Counted from the stretch's first letter, positions 6,553 to 15,433 are shown. The stretch: 64,000 nt of DNA from Anaerolineales bacterium (GCA_016929095.1 JAFGJM010000044.1:84904-148903), one strand, 5' to 3'. Numbers and translations: made by a program. Notes: a model not told the origin generated them from the sequence alone.

Positions 6553-9009
6553 ATGCTCCTGGCAGGATGCGCACCCGCAGCCCCAACGGAAGCCCCGGCT
6601 GAGCCCGAGGAACCGGCAGAGGTTGTCGAAGCGCCCGCTGAAAAAGTACAGGTAGAAGTGTTTTCATGGTGGACAACCGGCGGCGAAGCGAATGGTCTTC
6701 AAAAACTAATGGATCAATTTAATAGCGAGCATGAAAATGCTGAGGTATTCAATGCCGCCGTAGCCGGAGGCGCTGGATCCAACGCAAAAGCTGTGCTCAA
6801 AACCCGCATGCTGGGCGGCGATCCACCCGACAGCTTCCAGGTGCACATGGGTCACGAACTGATCGATACCTGGGTCACAACCGGATACATGGAACCCCTG
6901 GATGATGTTTTTGAAACCTACGGGTTGAACGATGCCTTCCCGCAGGGTGTACTCGATATCGTCAGCTACGATGGGCATCCCTGGTCGGTGCCGGTAAACA
7001 TCCACCGCTCCAATGTGTTATGGTACAACAAAACCGTCTTTGCTGACAATGGCATTGAAAAAGCGCCCGAAACCTGGGATGAATTCATTGCTACCGCTGA
7101 AATTCTTCAAGCCGCCGGGATTACCCCTCTGGCTTTAGGCGATAACGGCCCCTGGGCTGCTGCTCACTTGTTTGAAGATGTACTGGCGGGTGTTTTAGGC
7201 GCCGATGGTTACAAAGGTTTATGGACCGGCGATACATCCTGGTCGGATGCCAAAGTGACCGAAGCTTTAAACACCTTCCGCACCGTATTGAGTTACGTGA
7301 ACGAAGATCACAGCGCCCTCACCTGGGATCAGGCAAACCAATATGTAATCGACGGCAAAGCAGCCATGACCATCATGGGCGACTGGTGTGATGGCGATTA
7401 TGTTGCCAAGGGCTTCACCGATTACGGTTGGGCTCCGGTACCCGGTACAAAGGGCGTCTATGTAGCCCTTTCCGATACCTTTGGCTTGCCAAAAGGCGCC
7501 AAGAATCCCGAGCTGACCAAAGAATTCCTGGGCGTATTAGGTTCCAAGGAAGGTCAAGAAGCCTTCAATATCCTGAAAGGCTCCATCTGCGCCCGCACTG
7601 ATTGCGATTACAGCGCATTCGATGAATATCTCCAATCATCGGCTGCCGATTGGCAGGTTGATACCATTGTCCCATCTGTCATTCATGGCGCAGCCGCTTC
7701 AGAAGGCTGGGTAACTTCGTTCACCGATGCCATCGCAGCCTTCGTTACCACCAAAGACGTAGCTGCAGCTCAAGATGCTTTAATCCAGGCAGCCGTGGAC
7801 GCCGAGAGTGGACAGGCTGCTGCCACCGTCAAGAAACCGGTTGAAGTCTTCTCATGGTGGACCACAGGTGGCGAAGCAACTGGTTTGCAGTTCCTGATCG
7901 ATCAATTCAATTCCGCCAACCCCGAATATAATGTTTACAACTCAGCCGTTGCGGGCGGCGCTGGCTCCAACGCCAAAGCCGTACTCAAGACACGTATGCT
8001 GGGCGGCGATCCACCCGACAGCTTCCAGGTACACATGGGTCACGAACTGATCGACACATGGGTCACAACCGGCTTTATGGAACCGCTAGACGATGTGTAT
8101 TCCGAGTACGGTTTGAACGATGTCTTTCCACAGGGTGTCCTGGATATTGTTTCCTACGATGGTCACCCCTGGTCGGTTCCGGTGAATATCCACCGCTCCA
8201 ATGTATTGTGGTACAACAAAACCGTCTTTGAAGACAACGGCATCGATCCCGCCTCCTTGGCCACCTTCGACGGCTGGCAGGCAGCTGCCGAGAAACTCAA
8301 AGCCGCCGGCATTACCCCGCTGGCTTTAGGCGATAACGGCTTCTGGGTCGATTCCCACCTGTTCGAGTCAGTTTTGGCTGGCACTCTGGGCGCGGAAAAA
8401 TATTCCGGATTATGGACTGGCACTACGGATTGGAACAGCGCAGAGGTCACCGAAGCCTTAGAAAACTTCAAGATGATGGTTTCCTACGCCAATTCCGACC
8501 ACTCCGCTCTTTCCTGGGATCAAGCCAACCAGCTCGTGATCGACGGCAAAGCAGCCATGACTGTCATGGGTGACTGGTGCGATGGCGATTATGTCGCCAA
8601 GAGCTTCACCGATTACGGTTGGGCACCCCCACCCGGAACAAAAGGCATCTACATCGCCCTTTCGGACACCTTTGGTTTACCCAAAGGCGTCAAGCAACCG
8701 GAAGCGATAAAGAAATTCCTGGGCGTTCTTGGTTCTAAAGAAGGGCAAGAAGCCTTCAATAAATCGAAAGGCTCGATTTGCGCCCGCATGGACTGCGATT
8801 ACTCCGCTTTCGACGCTTATCTGCAATCTTCAGCCGCAGATTGGCAAGTGGATAGCATCGTTCCGTCTCTGGCGCACGGCGCAGCCGCTTCCGAAGGCTG
8901 GGTGACCGTGTTCAACGATACGATCGGCGCGTTTGTCACCAGTGGTGATGTCGCATCGACCCAAACAGCACTGGTTATCGCTTGCCAGGATGCAGGTGTT
9001 TGTAAATAA
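6553..9009 (+). CDS. Tandem-duplicated sugar-binding protein of an ABC importer (two fused domains)
   Basis: An open frame of 818 residues made of two complete extracellular solute-binding (family 1, MalE-like) domains in one chain. Copy A runs from about residue 34 and copy B from about residue 430, with an exact offset of 396 codons (1188 bp). The copies share long identical blocks, for example MLGGDPPDSFQVHMGHELID and the Trp-rich sugar-site region GDWCDGDYVAK. Only copy A has a lipobox (LLAGC), followed by an Ala/Pro/Glu linker. The mature product would be one lipid-anchored protein with two binding sites. The ATG at 6553 gives only MLLAGC and cannot form a proper signal peptide; the natural start is probably 6502, where an in-frame TAA intervenes (see the adjacent entry). 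Genes for two permeases follow; no ATPase is nearby, so a shared MsmK-type ATPase is likely. Confidence 0.85.
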   Translation: MLLAGCAPAAPTEAPAEPEEPAEVVEAPAEKVQVEVFSWWTTGGEANGLQKLMDQFNSEHENAEVFNAAVAGGAGSNAKAVLKTRMLGGDPPDSFQVHMGHELIDTWVTTGYMEPLDDVFETYGLNDAFPQGVLDIVSYDGHPWSVPVNIHRSNVLWYNKTVFADNGIEKAPETWDEFIATAEILQAAGITPLALGDNGPWAAAHLFEDVLAGVLGADGYKGLWTGDTSWSDAKVTEALNTFRTVLSYVNEDHSALTWDQANQYVIDGKAAMTIMGDWCDGDYVAKGFTDYGWAPVPGTKGVYVALSDTFGLPKGAKNPELTKEFLGVLGSKEGQEAFNILKGSICARTDCDYSAFDEYLQSSAADWQVDTIVPSVIHGAAASEGWVTSFTDAIAAFVTTKDVAAAQDALIQAAVDAESGQAAATVKKPVEVFSWWTTGGEATGLQFLIDQFNSANPEYNVYNSAVAGGAGSNAKAVLKTRMLGGDPPDSFQVHMGHELIDTWVTTGFMEPLDDVYSEYGLNDVFPQGVLDIVSYDGHPWSVPVNIHRSNVLWYNKTVFEDNGIDPASLATFDGWQAAAEKLKAAGITPLALGDNGFWVDSHLFESVLAGTLGAEKYSGLWTGTTDWNSAEVTEALENFKMMVSYANSDHSALSWDQANQLVIDGKAAMTVMGDWCDGDYVAKSFTDYGWAPPPGTKGIYIALSDTFGLPKGVKQPEAIKKFLGVLGSKEGQEAFNKSKGSICARMDCDYSAFDAYLQSSAADWQVDSIVPSLAHGAAASEGWVTVFNDTIGAFVTSGDVASTQTALVIACQDAGVCK

Positions 9010-9025
9010 ATGATGTTTATGTATA

Positions 9026-9058
9026 ATAGGGTTTGGCGGGATTTCCGCCAAACCCTAT
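9026..9058 (+). terminator. Intra-operon hairpin between binding protein and permeases
   Basis: A 14-bp perfect stem (ATAGGGTTTGGCGG at 9026-9039 with its complement at 9045-9058) and a 5-base loop, followed by ATTTTTGCC. It lies 17 bases after the binding-protein stop and about 20 before the permease start. It probably acts as a partial terminator or mRNA stabiliser, allowing more binding protein than permease. Confidence 0.7.
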
Positions 9059-9079
9059 ATTTTTGCCAAGGAGGCTCGT

Positions 9080-10096
9080 ATGCGGAGAATTAATTTCGAC
9101 CGGATAATGGCTTTCCTGTTCATTCTGCCCTCCATTTTGGCGATTTTGGTTTTCGTTTATGGGTTTATCGGGTGGACAGCTTGGGCTTCTCTCCTTAAGT
9201 GGGATAATATTGCGCTTATTCCAAAAGGTTCGTTATTTCCCGATGTTGCTTTTACTAAATTCGATAATTATGTCCGTTTGCTCACCTCGGATCAACGCTT
9301 TCAAATCGATTTACGCAATACGGTAATTTTTACGATTACCTTTATCGTTGGCTGCCTCTCTTTAGGGTTGATCCTGGCTGTGTTGCTGGATCAAAAAGTG
9401 AAAGGGGAAGGGATTTTTCGTTCGATATTTCTATTCCCTATGGCCGTTTCATTTATCGTCACCGGTGTTGTATGGCGATGGGTGCTTAACCCGGGTAATG
9501 AAACATCCGGCGCGGTAGGTGTAAACCAATTATTCGAGAATATTGGATTGCCGTTTTTAAAGTCCGCCTGGTATACCAATCCAAAAATTTTATATATACA
9601 ACCCGCTTCGTCATTAGGCACGTTTCTCAGCGATATCGGGTTGGGTTTTCTGTCATCACCCAATTTTGGTATCTCGCTGGCTATACTCTCGGTCGTTCTG
9701 GCTGCAACCTGGCAGATGTCTGGCTACACGATGGCGCTTTACCTGGCAGGCTTACGCGGTATCCCTGAAGAATTGCGGGAAGCAGCCCGCGTGGATGGCG
9801 CAAGCGAACTTCAAATATACAGAAGTATCATCCTTCCTTTATTACAACCAATCACACTAAGCGCGGTGATAATCCTGGGGCATATATCGTTGAAGATTTT
9901 CGACCTGGTATCTGCCATGACCGGTCCCGGTCCGGCTTTTGCTACCGATGTGCCGGCTTACTACATGTTCGATACGGTTTTCAGAGGCAATCATTTTGCC
10001 CGCGGCGCAGCCATTGCTATTATCTTGTTATTGAGTGTGGCAGTTCTTGTTGTACCCTACCTCAGCTATAGCATGAAGACGGAGGTGCAACAATGA
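9080..10096 (+). CDS. Sugar ABC importer permease, MalF/UgpA type
   Basis: A 338-residue inner-membrane permease with six or more hydrophobic helices. It has the cytoplasmic EAA coupling loop at about 228-250 (EELREAARVDGASELQIYRSIILPLL), which docks with the transport ATPase. Length, the N-terminal RIMAFLFILPS segment and position after a binding protein fit the MalF-like (CUT1) half. The ribosome site AAGGAGG precedes ATG 9080. Its stop overlaps the start of the next permease (ATGA), so the two halves are co-translated as a heterodimer. The sugar is unknown; regulation is probably through the upstream ROK protein and the hairpin before the gene. Confidence 0.93.
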   Translation: MRRINFDRIMAFLFILPSILAILVFVYGFIGWTAWASLLKWDNIALIPKGSLFPDVAFTKFDNYVRLLTSDQRFQIDLRNTVIFTITFIVGCLSLGLILAVLLDQKVKGEGIFRSIFLFPMAVSFIVTGVVWRWVLNPGNETSGAVGVNQLFENIGLPFLKSAWYTNPKILYIQPASSLGTFLSDIGLGFLSSPNFGISLAILSVVLAATWQMSGYTMALYLAGLRGIPEELREAARVDGASELQIYRSIILPLLQPITLSAVIILGHISLKIFDLVSAMTGPGPAFATDVPAYYMFDTVFRGNHFARGAAIAIILLLSVAVLVVPYLSYSMKTEVQQ

Positions 10097-11049
10097 GCGC
10101 CGGTGTCCGCAAAAAATTCCGTATTACACGCATCCCCCTTTATTTAGCGCTCATCCTGGCGGCGATTTTTTACTTGTTACCGATTTACGTCCTGTTGGTC
10201 ACCAGTTTGAAAAGCTATGCCGATGTCAATTTAGCTACCATGTGGTCGATACCGGAAGGCATCCACCTGGATAGTTTTATTCAAGCCTGGAATGGCGACC
10301 CATCCAAAGGTACTCTCGGACTGAACCGCAATTTCATGAACAGCATCAAATTAGCCATTCCCGCCACCATTTTTTCAGCCATGCTGGGTTCCCTAAATGG
10401 CTATGTGCTCTCAAAATGGAAATTCAAAGGCGCCAATATCATCTTCCCGGCGATCTTATTCGGAATGTTCATTCCATATCAGAGCATTCTGATCCCTCTG
10501 GTGCAAACCATGCAAGGCTGGGGACAGGCGACACGCCCATTCCTGAACAATGTATCTACCTGGAACATGCCGGTTTATTTCGAGTGGGTAAAAACCCTGG
10601 TGCTTACCTATACGCCCGCCTATGGTACGATTGGCGGTTTGGTGCTCATTCATGTGATATACGGTATTCCTATCACCACCCTGATCTTCCGAAATTACTA
10701 CACGGAAATACCGGATGAATTAGTTGAAGCCAGCAAGATAGATGGCGCCGGCTTTGGAGGCATTTATCGCTATATTCTATTCCCCATTTCGATGCCGGCA
10801 TTTGTGGTGGTCATCATTTGGCAATTTCAATCTATATGGAATGAATTCCTTTTCGCCACGGTTATCACCAATAAGGCAGAAGTGCAGCCCATCACAGTGG
10901 CTTTGAACAACCTGGCAGGCAGCTTCATTGTCGAATGGAATGTTCAAATGGCAGGCGCCCTCATGGCAGCCTTACCCACCCTGCTCATTTTCATCCTGCT
11001 GGGGCGTTATTTCATGCGCGGCTTATTGGCTGGCTCTTTGAAAGGATAA
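10093..11049 (+). CDS. Sugar ABC importer permease, MalG/UgpE type
   Basis: A 318-residue partner permease with six predicted helices and an EAA loop near 206-230 (IPDELVEASKIDGAGFGGIYRYILFPI). The C-terminal ending (LGRYFMRGLLAGSLKG) is typical of MalG-like CUT1 permeases. GGAGGTG stands before ATG 10093, which overlaps the preceding stop. Together with the MalF-like protein it forms the membrane channel of the ROK-controlled importer. No ATP-binding subunit follows; the operon ends in a terminator at about 11165-11190. Confidence 0.93.
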   Translation: MSAGVRKKFRITRIPLYLALILAAIFYLLPIYVLLVTSLKSYADVNLATMWSIPEGIHLDSFIQAWNGDPSKGTLGLNRNFMNSIKLAIPATIFSAMLGSLNGYVLSKWKFKGANIIFPAILFGMFIPYQSILIPLVQTMQGWGQATRPFLNNVSTWNMPVYFEWVKTLVLTYTPAYGTIGGLVLIHVIYGIPITTLIFRNYYTEIPDELVEASKIDGAGFGGIYRYILFPISMPAFVVVIIWQFQSIWNEFLFATVITNKAEVQPITVALNNLAGSFIVEWNVQMAGALMAALPTLLIFILLGRYFMRGLLAGSLKG

Positions 11050-11164
11050 AGGTATTCTTGTTTCAGTGAAAAGTAATTACTCTTAAAACAATAAATACCT
11101 TTTTTCTGTGATCTAGCCGGAAAGGATGATCCTGACTACAGTTTTTTTCTTGTCGCTATTGATA

Positions 11165-11190
11165 AAAAAGCCTCCAATGGGAGGCTTTTT
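11165..11190. terminator. Bidirectional rho-independent terminator
   Basis: AAAAAGCCTCC (11165-11175), loop AATG, GGAGGCTTTTT (11180-11190) with further T residues. It ends the ABC importer operon on the plus strand and the SWIM-finger gene on the minus strand. Confidence 0.9.
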
Positions 11191-11215
11191 TTATTGTCAA
11201 TGCGTCATTTATTGA

Positions 11216-11461
11216 TCAACCCCCCGCCACAACTTCCGGAAGCATCCCTTCTAATATCATTTCTAAGGCCATCGTATGGCTGCAACGTCCCCGGCTCTGA
11301 AAGAAGGTGCAATCACATTGCCACTCCCCGCCTTCGAAATGTACTGTATGGGGATTATTTTCACCCGTAAAAGTAACCGTGAGCGATTCAAACCGAATGC
11401 GATCCCGTTGATTGGCGTACCGCTTGGCTTTCTCGATTTTTCCGATCATGCCACTATCCAT
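11216..11461 (-). CDS. Small SWIM zinc-finger protein
   Basis: An 81-residue protein. The C-terminal half carries C49-x-C51-x8-C60-x-H62 (WQCDCTFFQSRGRCSH), the CxCxnCxH pattern of SWIM zinc fingers, which mediate DNA or protein contacts. The first half is basic and beta-rich (RDRIRFESLTVTFTGENNPHTV). The size shows a stand-alone finger rather than part of a SWI2/SNF2 ATPase or transposase. AAAGGAG lies upstream of the start on the minus strand. It sits alone between two terminators, so it is monocistronic. The role is unknown. Confidence 0.8.
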   Translation of the reverse strand: MDSGMIGKIEKAKRYANQRDRIRFESLTVTFTGENNPHTVHFEGGEWQCDCTFFQSRGRCSHTMALEMILEGMLPEVVAGG

Positions 11462-11494
11462 ACAATAAATCTCCTTTCAAATGAGACTGGTGCA

Positions 11495-11526
11495 AAAAAG
11501 CACGCGCTATTTTGCGCGTGCTTTTT
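11495..11526. terminator. Rho-independent terminator upstream of the SWIM gene
   Basis: AAAAAGCACGCGC, loop TATTTT, then GCGCGTGCTTTTT (stem 13 bp, 11495-11507 with 11514-11526). T-runs on both strands make it bidirectional. On the minus strand it ends the transcript of the PF04020 membrane-protein gene. Confidence 0.85.
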
Positions 11527-11651
11527 CATCGTTTATTTTTATAGAAACCATCTCCAGCATTTTATCCATCCGCTTCCAGTATAAGCCGAGTCGGATATAA
11601 AGTCAATTACCCGATGCCATTATTAACCGAGAATTAATCTTAGGTTACGCT

Positions 11652-12023
11652 TTAGTGCTTCAATTCATCTTTGAAAATCAGACTTAATATTACGGATACG
11701 ATACTCACCACTACTGACCCCAAGAAGGCTGGCCAGAATCCCGCCACAGTAAATCCCACGCCAAAAGCAGAGCCAATGTATCCTGCCAGGTAAAACAAAG
11801 CCGTGTTGACGACTAATGTGAACACCCCCAAAGTTAACAGGATCAAAGGACAGGTGAGTAACTTAAGGATAGGTCCAAGAAAGGCGTTCACCACACCGAA
11901 TACAAGGGCTAACCAGATATACGAAACCCAACTACCGCTTTGAGGGTTAATCCCAGGCACGATCATGACGGCTGCGTACAACGCAACGGCATTGATCAAC
12001 CATCGAACTATAAATTTAGTCAT
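11652..12023 (-). CDS. PF04020-type four-helix membrane protein (phage holin family 4 / YvlD-like)
   Basis: A 123-residue protein with four hydrophobic helices (about 5-23, 32-50, 58-80, 92-116). It has the family pattern VVNAFLGPILKLLTCPLILLTLGVFTLVVNT between helices 2 and 3. Despite the holin name, chromosomal members (YvlD-like) are generally linked to envelope stress rather than phage lysis, and no phage genes are nearby. The start is ATG on the minus strand after AAGGAGAAAG. It is followed by a terminator at 11495-11526. Confidence 0.88.
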   Translation of the reverse strand: MTKFIVRWLINAVALYAAVMIVPGINPQSGSWVSYIWLALVFGVVNAFLGPILKLLTCPLILLTLGVFTLVVNTALFYLAGYIGSAFGVGFTVAGFWPAFLGSVVVSIVSVILSLIFKDELKH

Positions 12024-12380
12024 TCGCTTTCTCCTTCCAGAAAAAAGTGCTGTCCTTGAGAATAATTCTATACCAATTTCATGATTTCTATATAGATTAC
12101 GTGGAATTCTTATTTTGGTCGCGCTGCGCCGGGAGATGTGCCCCTTGCCTGTAGAATCAAAATCATAAATAAATCCTGATATCGGAATATTTATTGCCCT
12201 TTTATTTAATAAAGGAAGCCGTTAAAATAACAAGGGGTTGTAGAATCAACTTCGGCAAAGTGACTTCATCACAAAATAAGTGACTCAATGAATATTCCAT
12301 GGATATGGTGCCGCCAAATTGGCAGTGGAGGTTTATCCTTTGGGTTTGGCAACCAATCAGATTTTTAGGGAGGAAGAACC
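12024..12380. other. Intergenic region with a repeated 10-mer and a degenerate terminal-repeat-like sequence
   Basis: No coding frame is convincing. TGTAGAATCA occurs twice (about 12151 and 12239). GTGCTGTCCTTGAGAA near 12047 resembles one end of the 132-bp element at 14070-14201 (GGGGCTGTCCTTTAAGAA), so a decayed mobile-element end may be present. Otherwise AT-rich spacer between divergent genes. Confidence 0.35.
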
Positions 12381-12908
12381 ATGCCAGGATTTAAAATCGC
12401 TGTGGGACTTGTCCTGCTTTTCGCGGGCTGCCAGATTCCCTGGTTCTTTTCCGGAGTAGCTGGCTTGCTGGTGGGCGATTTCATTGGCCTGTACATCCAA
12501 AACATTGAAGATACCTGGGAATTATTTATTAACGATCTAAAATACGGATTGCTGGGCGCATTGTTGTCATTTTTACATCGGAGGACCATTTCAATCCTTG
12601 CCGGAGGCTTACATGGTGCCTTCTTGATAAGGAACCTGCCATTATTCCTCGATTTGAATATGGAGTGGTTCTCCTGGCAATATTACGTGATCGCCATCGC
12701 TATCGGCATCCTGTTGGTATATTTTTTAAACACCTTTGCCATCCTCGTTATTTCATCCTTTTCCGGGGCAGTACTCGTATCACAAAATAGTGAGTTTGGC
12801 TCGGTTTCGCCTTTATTCTCACTGATCATCCTGGTTTTTCTCGGCGTTGCAACACAATTTATCCTGTTAAGGCACTATAACCCTTCTCAAGATGAACCAG
12901 CCACGTGA
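12381..12908 (+). CDS. Integral membrane protein, unknown function
   Basis: A 175-residue protein with about five hydrophobic segments (near 4-30, 53-66, 70-84, 98-125 and 137-160) and a short polar C-terminal tail. There is no recognisable transport, enzyme or lipobox motif. AGGGAGG sits just before ATG 12381. The gene stands alone and ends at a GC-rich terminator. No family could be recognised by eye. Confidence 0.75.
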   Translation: MPGFKIAVGLVLLFAGCQIPWFFSGVAGLLVGDFIGLYIQNIEDTWELFINDLKYGLLGALLSFLHRRTISILAGGLHGAFLIRNLPLFLDLNMEWFSWQYYVIAIAIGILLVYFLNTFAILVISSFSGAVLVSQNSEFGSVSPLFSLIILVFLGVATQFILLRHYNPSQDEPAT

Positions 12909-12981
12909 ATCTTGACCGGGTATTTAACAGAACCCCAAAATTCCACACTTTTTTCCGGTATTCGGTATAACGAAAAAACCA

Positions 12982-13009
12982 AACCGGCGGTCGACTTGCT
13001 CCGCCGGTT
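12982..13009. terminator. Bidirectional terminator between convergent genes
   Basis: AACCGGCGG (12982-12990) pairs with CCGCCGGTT (13001-13009), loop of 10. A T-run follows on the plus strand (CATCCTTTTTC) and a T-run follows on the minus strand (GGTTTTTTCG). It serves the membrane-protein gene and the kinase gene. Confidence 0.75.
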
Positions 13010-13111
13010 CATCCTTTTTCGTAATATTTACTGAAAACCTTATGTCATGCAATCTCACCCCGCTAAAGACGTTCAGAATGATAATCATCAATCGATGATC
13101 ATTTTTATATT

Positions 13112-14041
13112 TTATGATTTCGCCGCCGCATCTTTCAGCCATTGCTCGTAACGAAAATCGGTTACATCTTCACGGAATCGGCCAAACCACAAGTCGGCAT
13201 AGCCCTGGAAATCTTCATCCAGCGTAGAGATACCGGTTTGTGTGGTGCCCCACATGGCTTCGTGGATTTCCGACGCGCACCACATTAATTTGCAGCGAGC
13301 AAAATTCTTCGGGGTGACCTCGCTAAAATATTCCTGCAGCAGACACCGCACTTGGTCGTCATTGAAACGATGGTGATGGCAGAAATTGCTCAGATCAAAA
13401 AAGATATCGCCCATTCCGGCATATTCCCAATCCAGGATTTTTAATTCGCCTTTTTCTCCAGCCACCTCTTCATCCATGAAATTTAAATTGAGCAAATCAT
13501 CATGACATGGCGTGGGAATATAAGGATCCTTTTTGAGGTTCGATTCAATCTCAACCATTTTCTCCTTGATCCAATCGAAGTCAAAAGGGAATTTGCATTG
13601 ATTATCTTCAGAAATCCCGGTCAACATTTCCACCCTGCGGAATACATTAAACTCGCCCTTTAAAGGAGATGCGTTACGATGGAAAACACGAAGTTTGCGC
13701 GCCACGCGGCGGATATTATATTCTTTATTCATTTCTTCCGGCGAAATATGTTTGCCGTTGATAAACCGGGTTACCAGGTATCCCTCGGGTTCGATGAAAT
13801 ATAATACTTCAGGCGCCACCCCCAACCTTCCGGCTTCCAGGTTGGCCACATGCTCGATATCGCGTTTGATGCCTAATAAGCCAGTCTTCTCTCCGGTGAT
13901 GCGCAGCATATAGGATTTACCATCCGCATCGATACGATAATTACGGTTGGTAATACCCCCCGTCAATAAACTCGTTTTTAGATTCGGAACATCTTTAAGA
14001 AAAGGGACACGCGCAATCGCTTGTTCAAGGGTGAGGGCCAT
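13112..14041 (-). CDS. LicA-like choline/ethanolamine kinase family phosphotransferase (copy 1)
   Basis: A 309-residue protein-kinase-fold small-molecule kinase. Visible: the N-terminal LLTGGITNRNYRI glycine-rich segment (26-37); the Brenner/catalytic motif H180-D-D182-LLNLN187; the metal-binding Asp of the DFG-equivalent ILDWEYAG (D204). These are the features of the choline/ethanolamine kinase and aminoglycoside phosphotransferase superfamily. The substrate is probably a small amine or sugar alcohol. The ATG at 14041 is used, preceded by GGAGGAT; a TTG one codon upstream is less likely. It is the last gene of a minus-strand group with a HisC-like aminotransferase, transketolase and transaldolase-family gene, and has a second copy at 29845-30753. 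Confidence 0.85.
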   Translation of the reverse strand: MALTLEQAIARVPFLKDVPNLKTSLLTGGITNRNYRIDADGKSYMLRITGEKTGLLGIKRDIEHVANLEAGRLGVAPEVLYFIEPEGYLVTRFINGKHISPEEMNKEYNIRRVARKLRVFHRNASPLKGEFNVFRRVEMLTGISEDNQCKFPFDFDWIKEKMVEIESNLKKDPYIPTPCHDDLLNLNFMDEEVAGEKGELKILDWEYAGMGDIFFDLSNFCHHHRFNDDQVRCLLQEYFSEVTPKNFARCKLMWCASEIHEAMWGTTQTGISTLDEDFQGYADLWFGRFREDVTDFRYEQWLKDAAAKS

Positions 14042-14069
14042 CAAAATCCTCCGTTACCATATAGTGAAA

Positions 14070-14201
14070 AGGGGCTGTCCTTTAAGAAGCGTGTCACTCT
14101 GAGTGAAGCGAAGGGCCTTTTCAGTGCTATTGGAAGATGGTTCGTTTAGCTTGGTGAAACACACTTCATAATTACAAAATAATCTTTTGGGGACAGCCCC
14201 T
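14070..14201. mobile_element. 132-bp MITE-like element with inverted ends
   Basis: AGGGGCTGTCC (14070-14080) is perfectly inverted at the other end (14191-14201), and the similarity continues inward (TTTAAGA against CCAAAAGA). GGGGCTGTCC ends are common in IS1182/IS5-type elements. The 110-bp interior has no coding frame but contains GTCACTCTGAGTGAAGCGAAGG, split here as GTCACTCTGAG and TGAAGCGAAGG, a widespread bacterial palindromic repeat half. No target duplication is visible. It lies between the aminotransferase and kinase genes. Confidence 0.5.
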
Positions 14202-14212
14202 AATAATCAAAC

Positions 14213-15313
14213 TTAACTGGCGAAGAAGTCACGCACGGCTTGAACTGCCATCTTATTTTCTTCAGCAGTACCGATTGTAATACGGAACCAACCTTCTCGG
14301 TCGTACATTTTCTTTTGCGCCCGCAGGATCAAGCCGCGTTTCAGGGCAAACTCGAGCATATCTTTGCCTTTCTTGCCGGCGTCGGTACCATCAAAGAGAA
14401 TATAGTTACCGTAAGAATGGAATATATCCAATCCTTTGATATCTTTCAACGAGTCTTCGATGAAAGCAACTTGCTGATTATTGAAATCAGCCCGTTCTTG
14501 AAGCCCTTCGGTGTCTTCAAAGCCTGCCAGAGCGCCCCACATAGTGATCGTGCCTACATTCCAGGGTAATAACGCCGCTGAAAATTGAGCAATTACATCT
14601 TTATCTCCCAGGGCGTAGCCAAAGCGCAAACCCGCCAGACCATAGCATTTGGACATAGTGCGGGTGATGATCACATTCTTATAATCCTTGATCAAACCGG
14701 TAAATGCTCTTCCTAAACCGTCAAATTCAATATACGCTTCGTCGGAGATCAAAGGTACACCCGTCTTGGCAACCTTGATGAAATCCTCTTTGCTAATGTA
14801 ATTGCCGGTTGGGTTATTGGGGTTGGCAATAACAATGACTTTTGTTTTGGGGGTAATGGCTTTTATTATGGCATCTACATCAAAGAGCAATTGTTTATCT
14901 TTATACGCCATCGGAACCGAAACCAGCTTGCCGCCCAAAATGTCACAGCGCAACTTGTAAATGCCAAAGCAGGGTGTATGTTGAATGACTTCATCGCCCG
15001 GCTGCAATAAGCAGCGGAAGATATTATCGAATACTTCGCTGGAGCCGTTGCCAAGCATCACATTCTCGATGCCGGGCAGACCGTTGATATCAGCAATTTT
15101 TTTCCGCACCACAAAGCCCTGATCGGGATAACGATTGGCGATTTTGGCATATTTTTCAATTGCTTCAAGCACCTTTTTTGAAGGAGGATTGGGGTTTTCA
15201 TTGGACATCATTCGGCGTAAGTCCGGCTTTTCCCATGCCAAATCGATATGCGCCGAAACGTACATTGGAATACCTTTTACCCAAGGGACATAATACTCTT
15301 CCATGGATTTCAT
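14213..15313 (-). CDS. HisC-like class I/II PLP aminotransferase
   Basis: A 366-residue fold-type I PLP enzyme. Motifs: NPNNPTG (164-170), DEAY (191-194) with the PLP-binding Asp, and the Schiff-base Lys in TMSKCYGLAGLRFGY (K222). The order and spacing fit the histidinol-phosphate aminotransferase / CobD-like (threonine-phosphate decarboxylase) branch. The first 30 residues are longer than usual for HisC. No other his or cobalamin genes are nearby, so a role in the adjacent amine/sugar-phosphate pathway is more likely than histidine synthesis. The start is supported by AGGAGATT upstream on the minus strand. Transcribed with tal-like and tkt genes upstream and the LicA-like kinase downstream. 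Confidence 0.85.
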   Translation of the reverse strand: MKSMEEYYVPWVKGIPMYVSAHIDLAWEKPDLRRMMSNENPNPPSKKVLEAIEKYAKIANRYPDQGFVVRKKIADINGLPGIENVMLGNGSSEVFDNIFRCLLQPGDEVIQHTPCFGIYKLRCDILGGKLVSVPMAYKDKQLLFDVDAIIKAITPKTKVIVIANPNNPTGNYISKEDFIKVAKTGVPLISDEAYIEFDGLGRAFTGLIKDYKNVIITRTMSKCYGLAGLRFGYALGDKDVIAQFSAALLPWNVGTITMWGALAGFEDTEGLQERADFNNQQVAFIEDSLKDIKGLDIFHSYGNYILFDGTDAGKKGKDMLEFALKRGLILRAQKKMYDREGWFRITIGTAEENKMAVQAVRDFFAS

Positions 15314-15433
15314 TTTTTAATCTCCTATGAATATTTTTATATTAATAAATATGTATTCTTTTGAGTTGGTTATGGAGACCTGGCAGTTGAGCAGGATGGA
15401 ACGACGATGCAGCTGCCAGATCTCTCACAACAC

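Noticed and set aside
11652..12023. Phage origin suggested by the holin family name
   Set aside because: PF04020 members are widespread chromosomal membrane proteins and no other phage gene is nearby.
13077..13103. Hairpin ATCATC/GATGAT followed by T-rich sequence near the end of the kinase gene
   Set aside because: The stem is short and bulged, and the stronger terminator at 12982-13009 explains this gene end.
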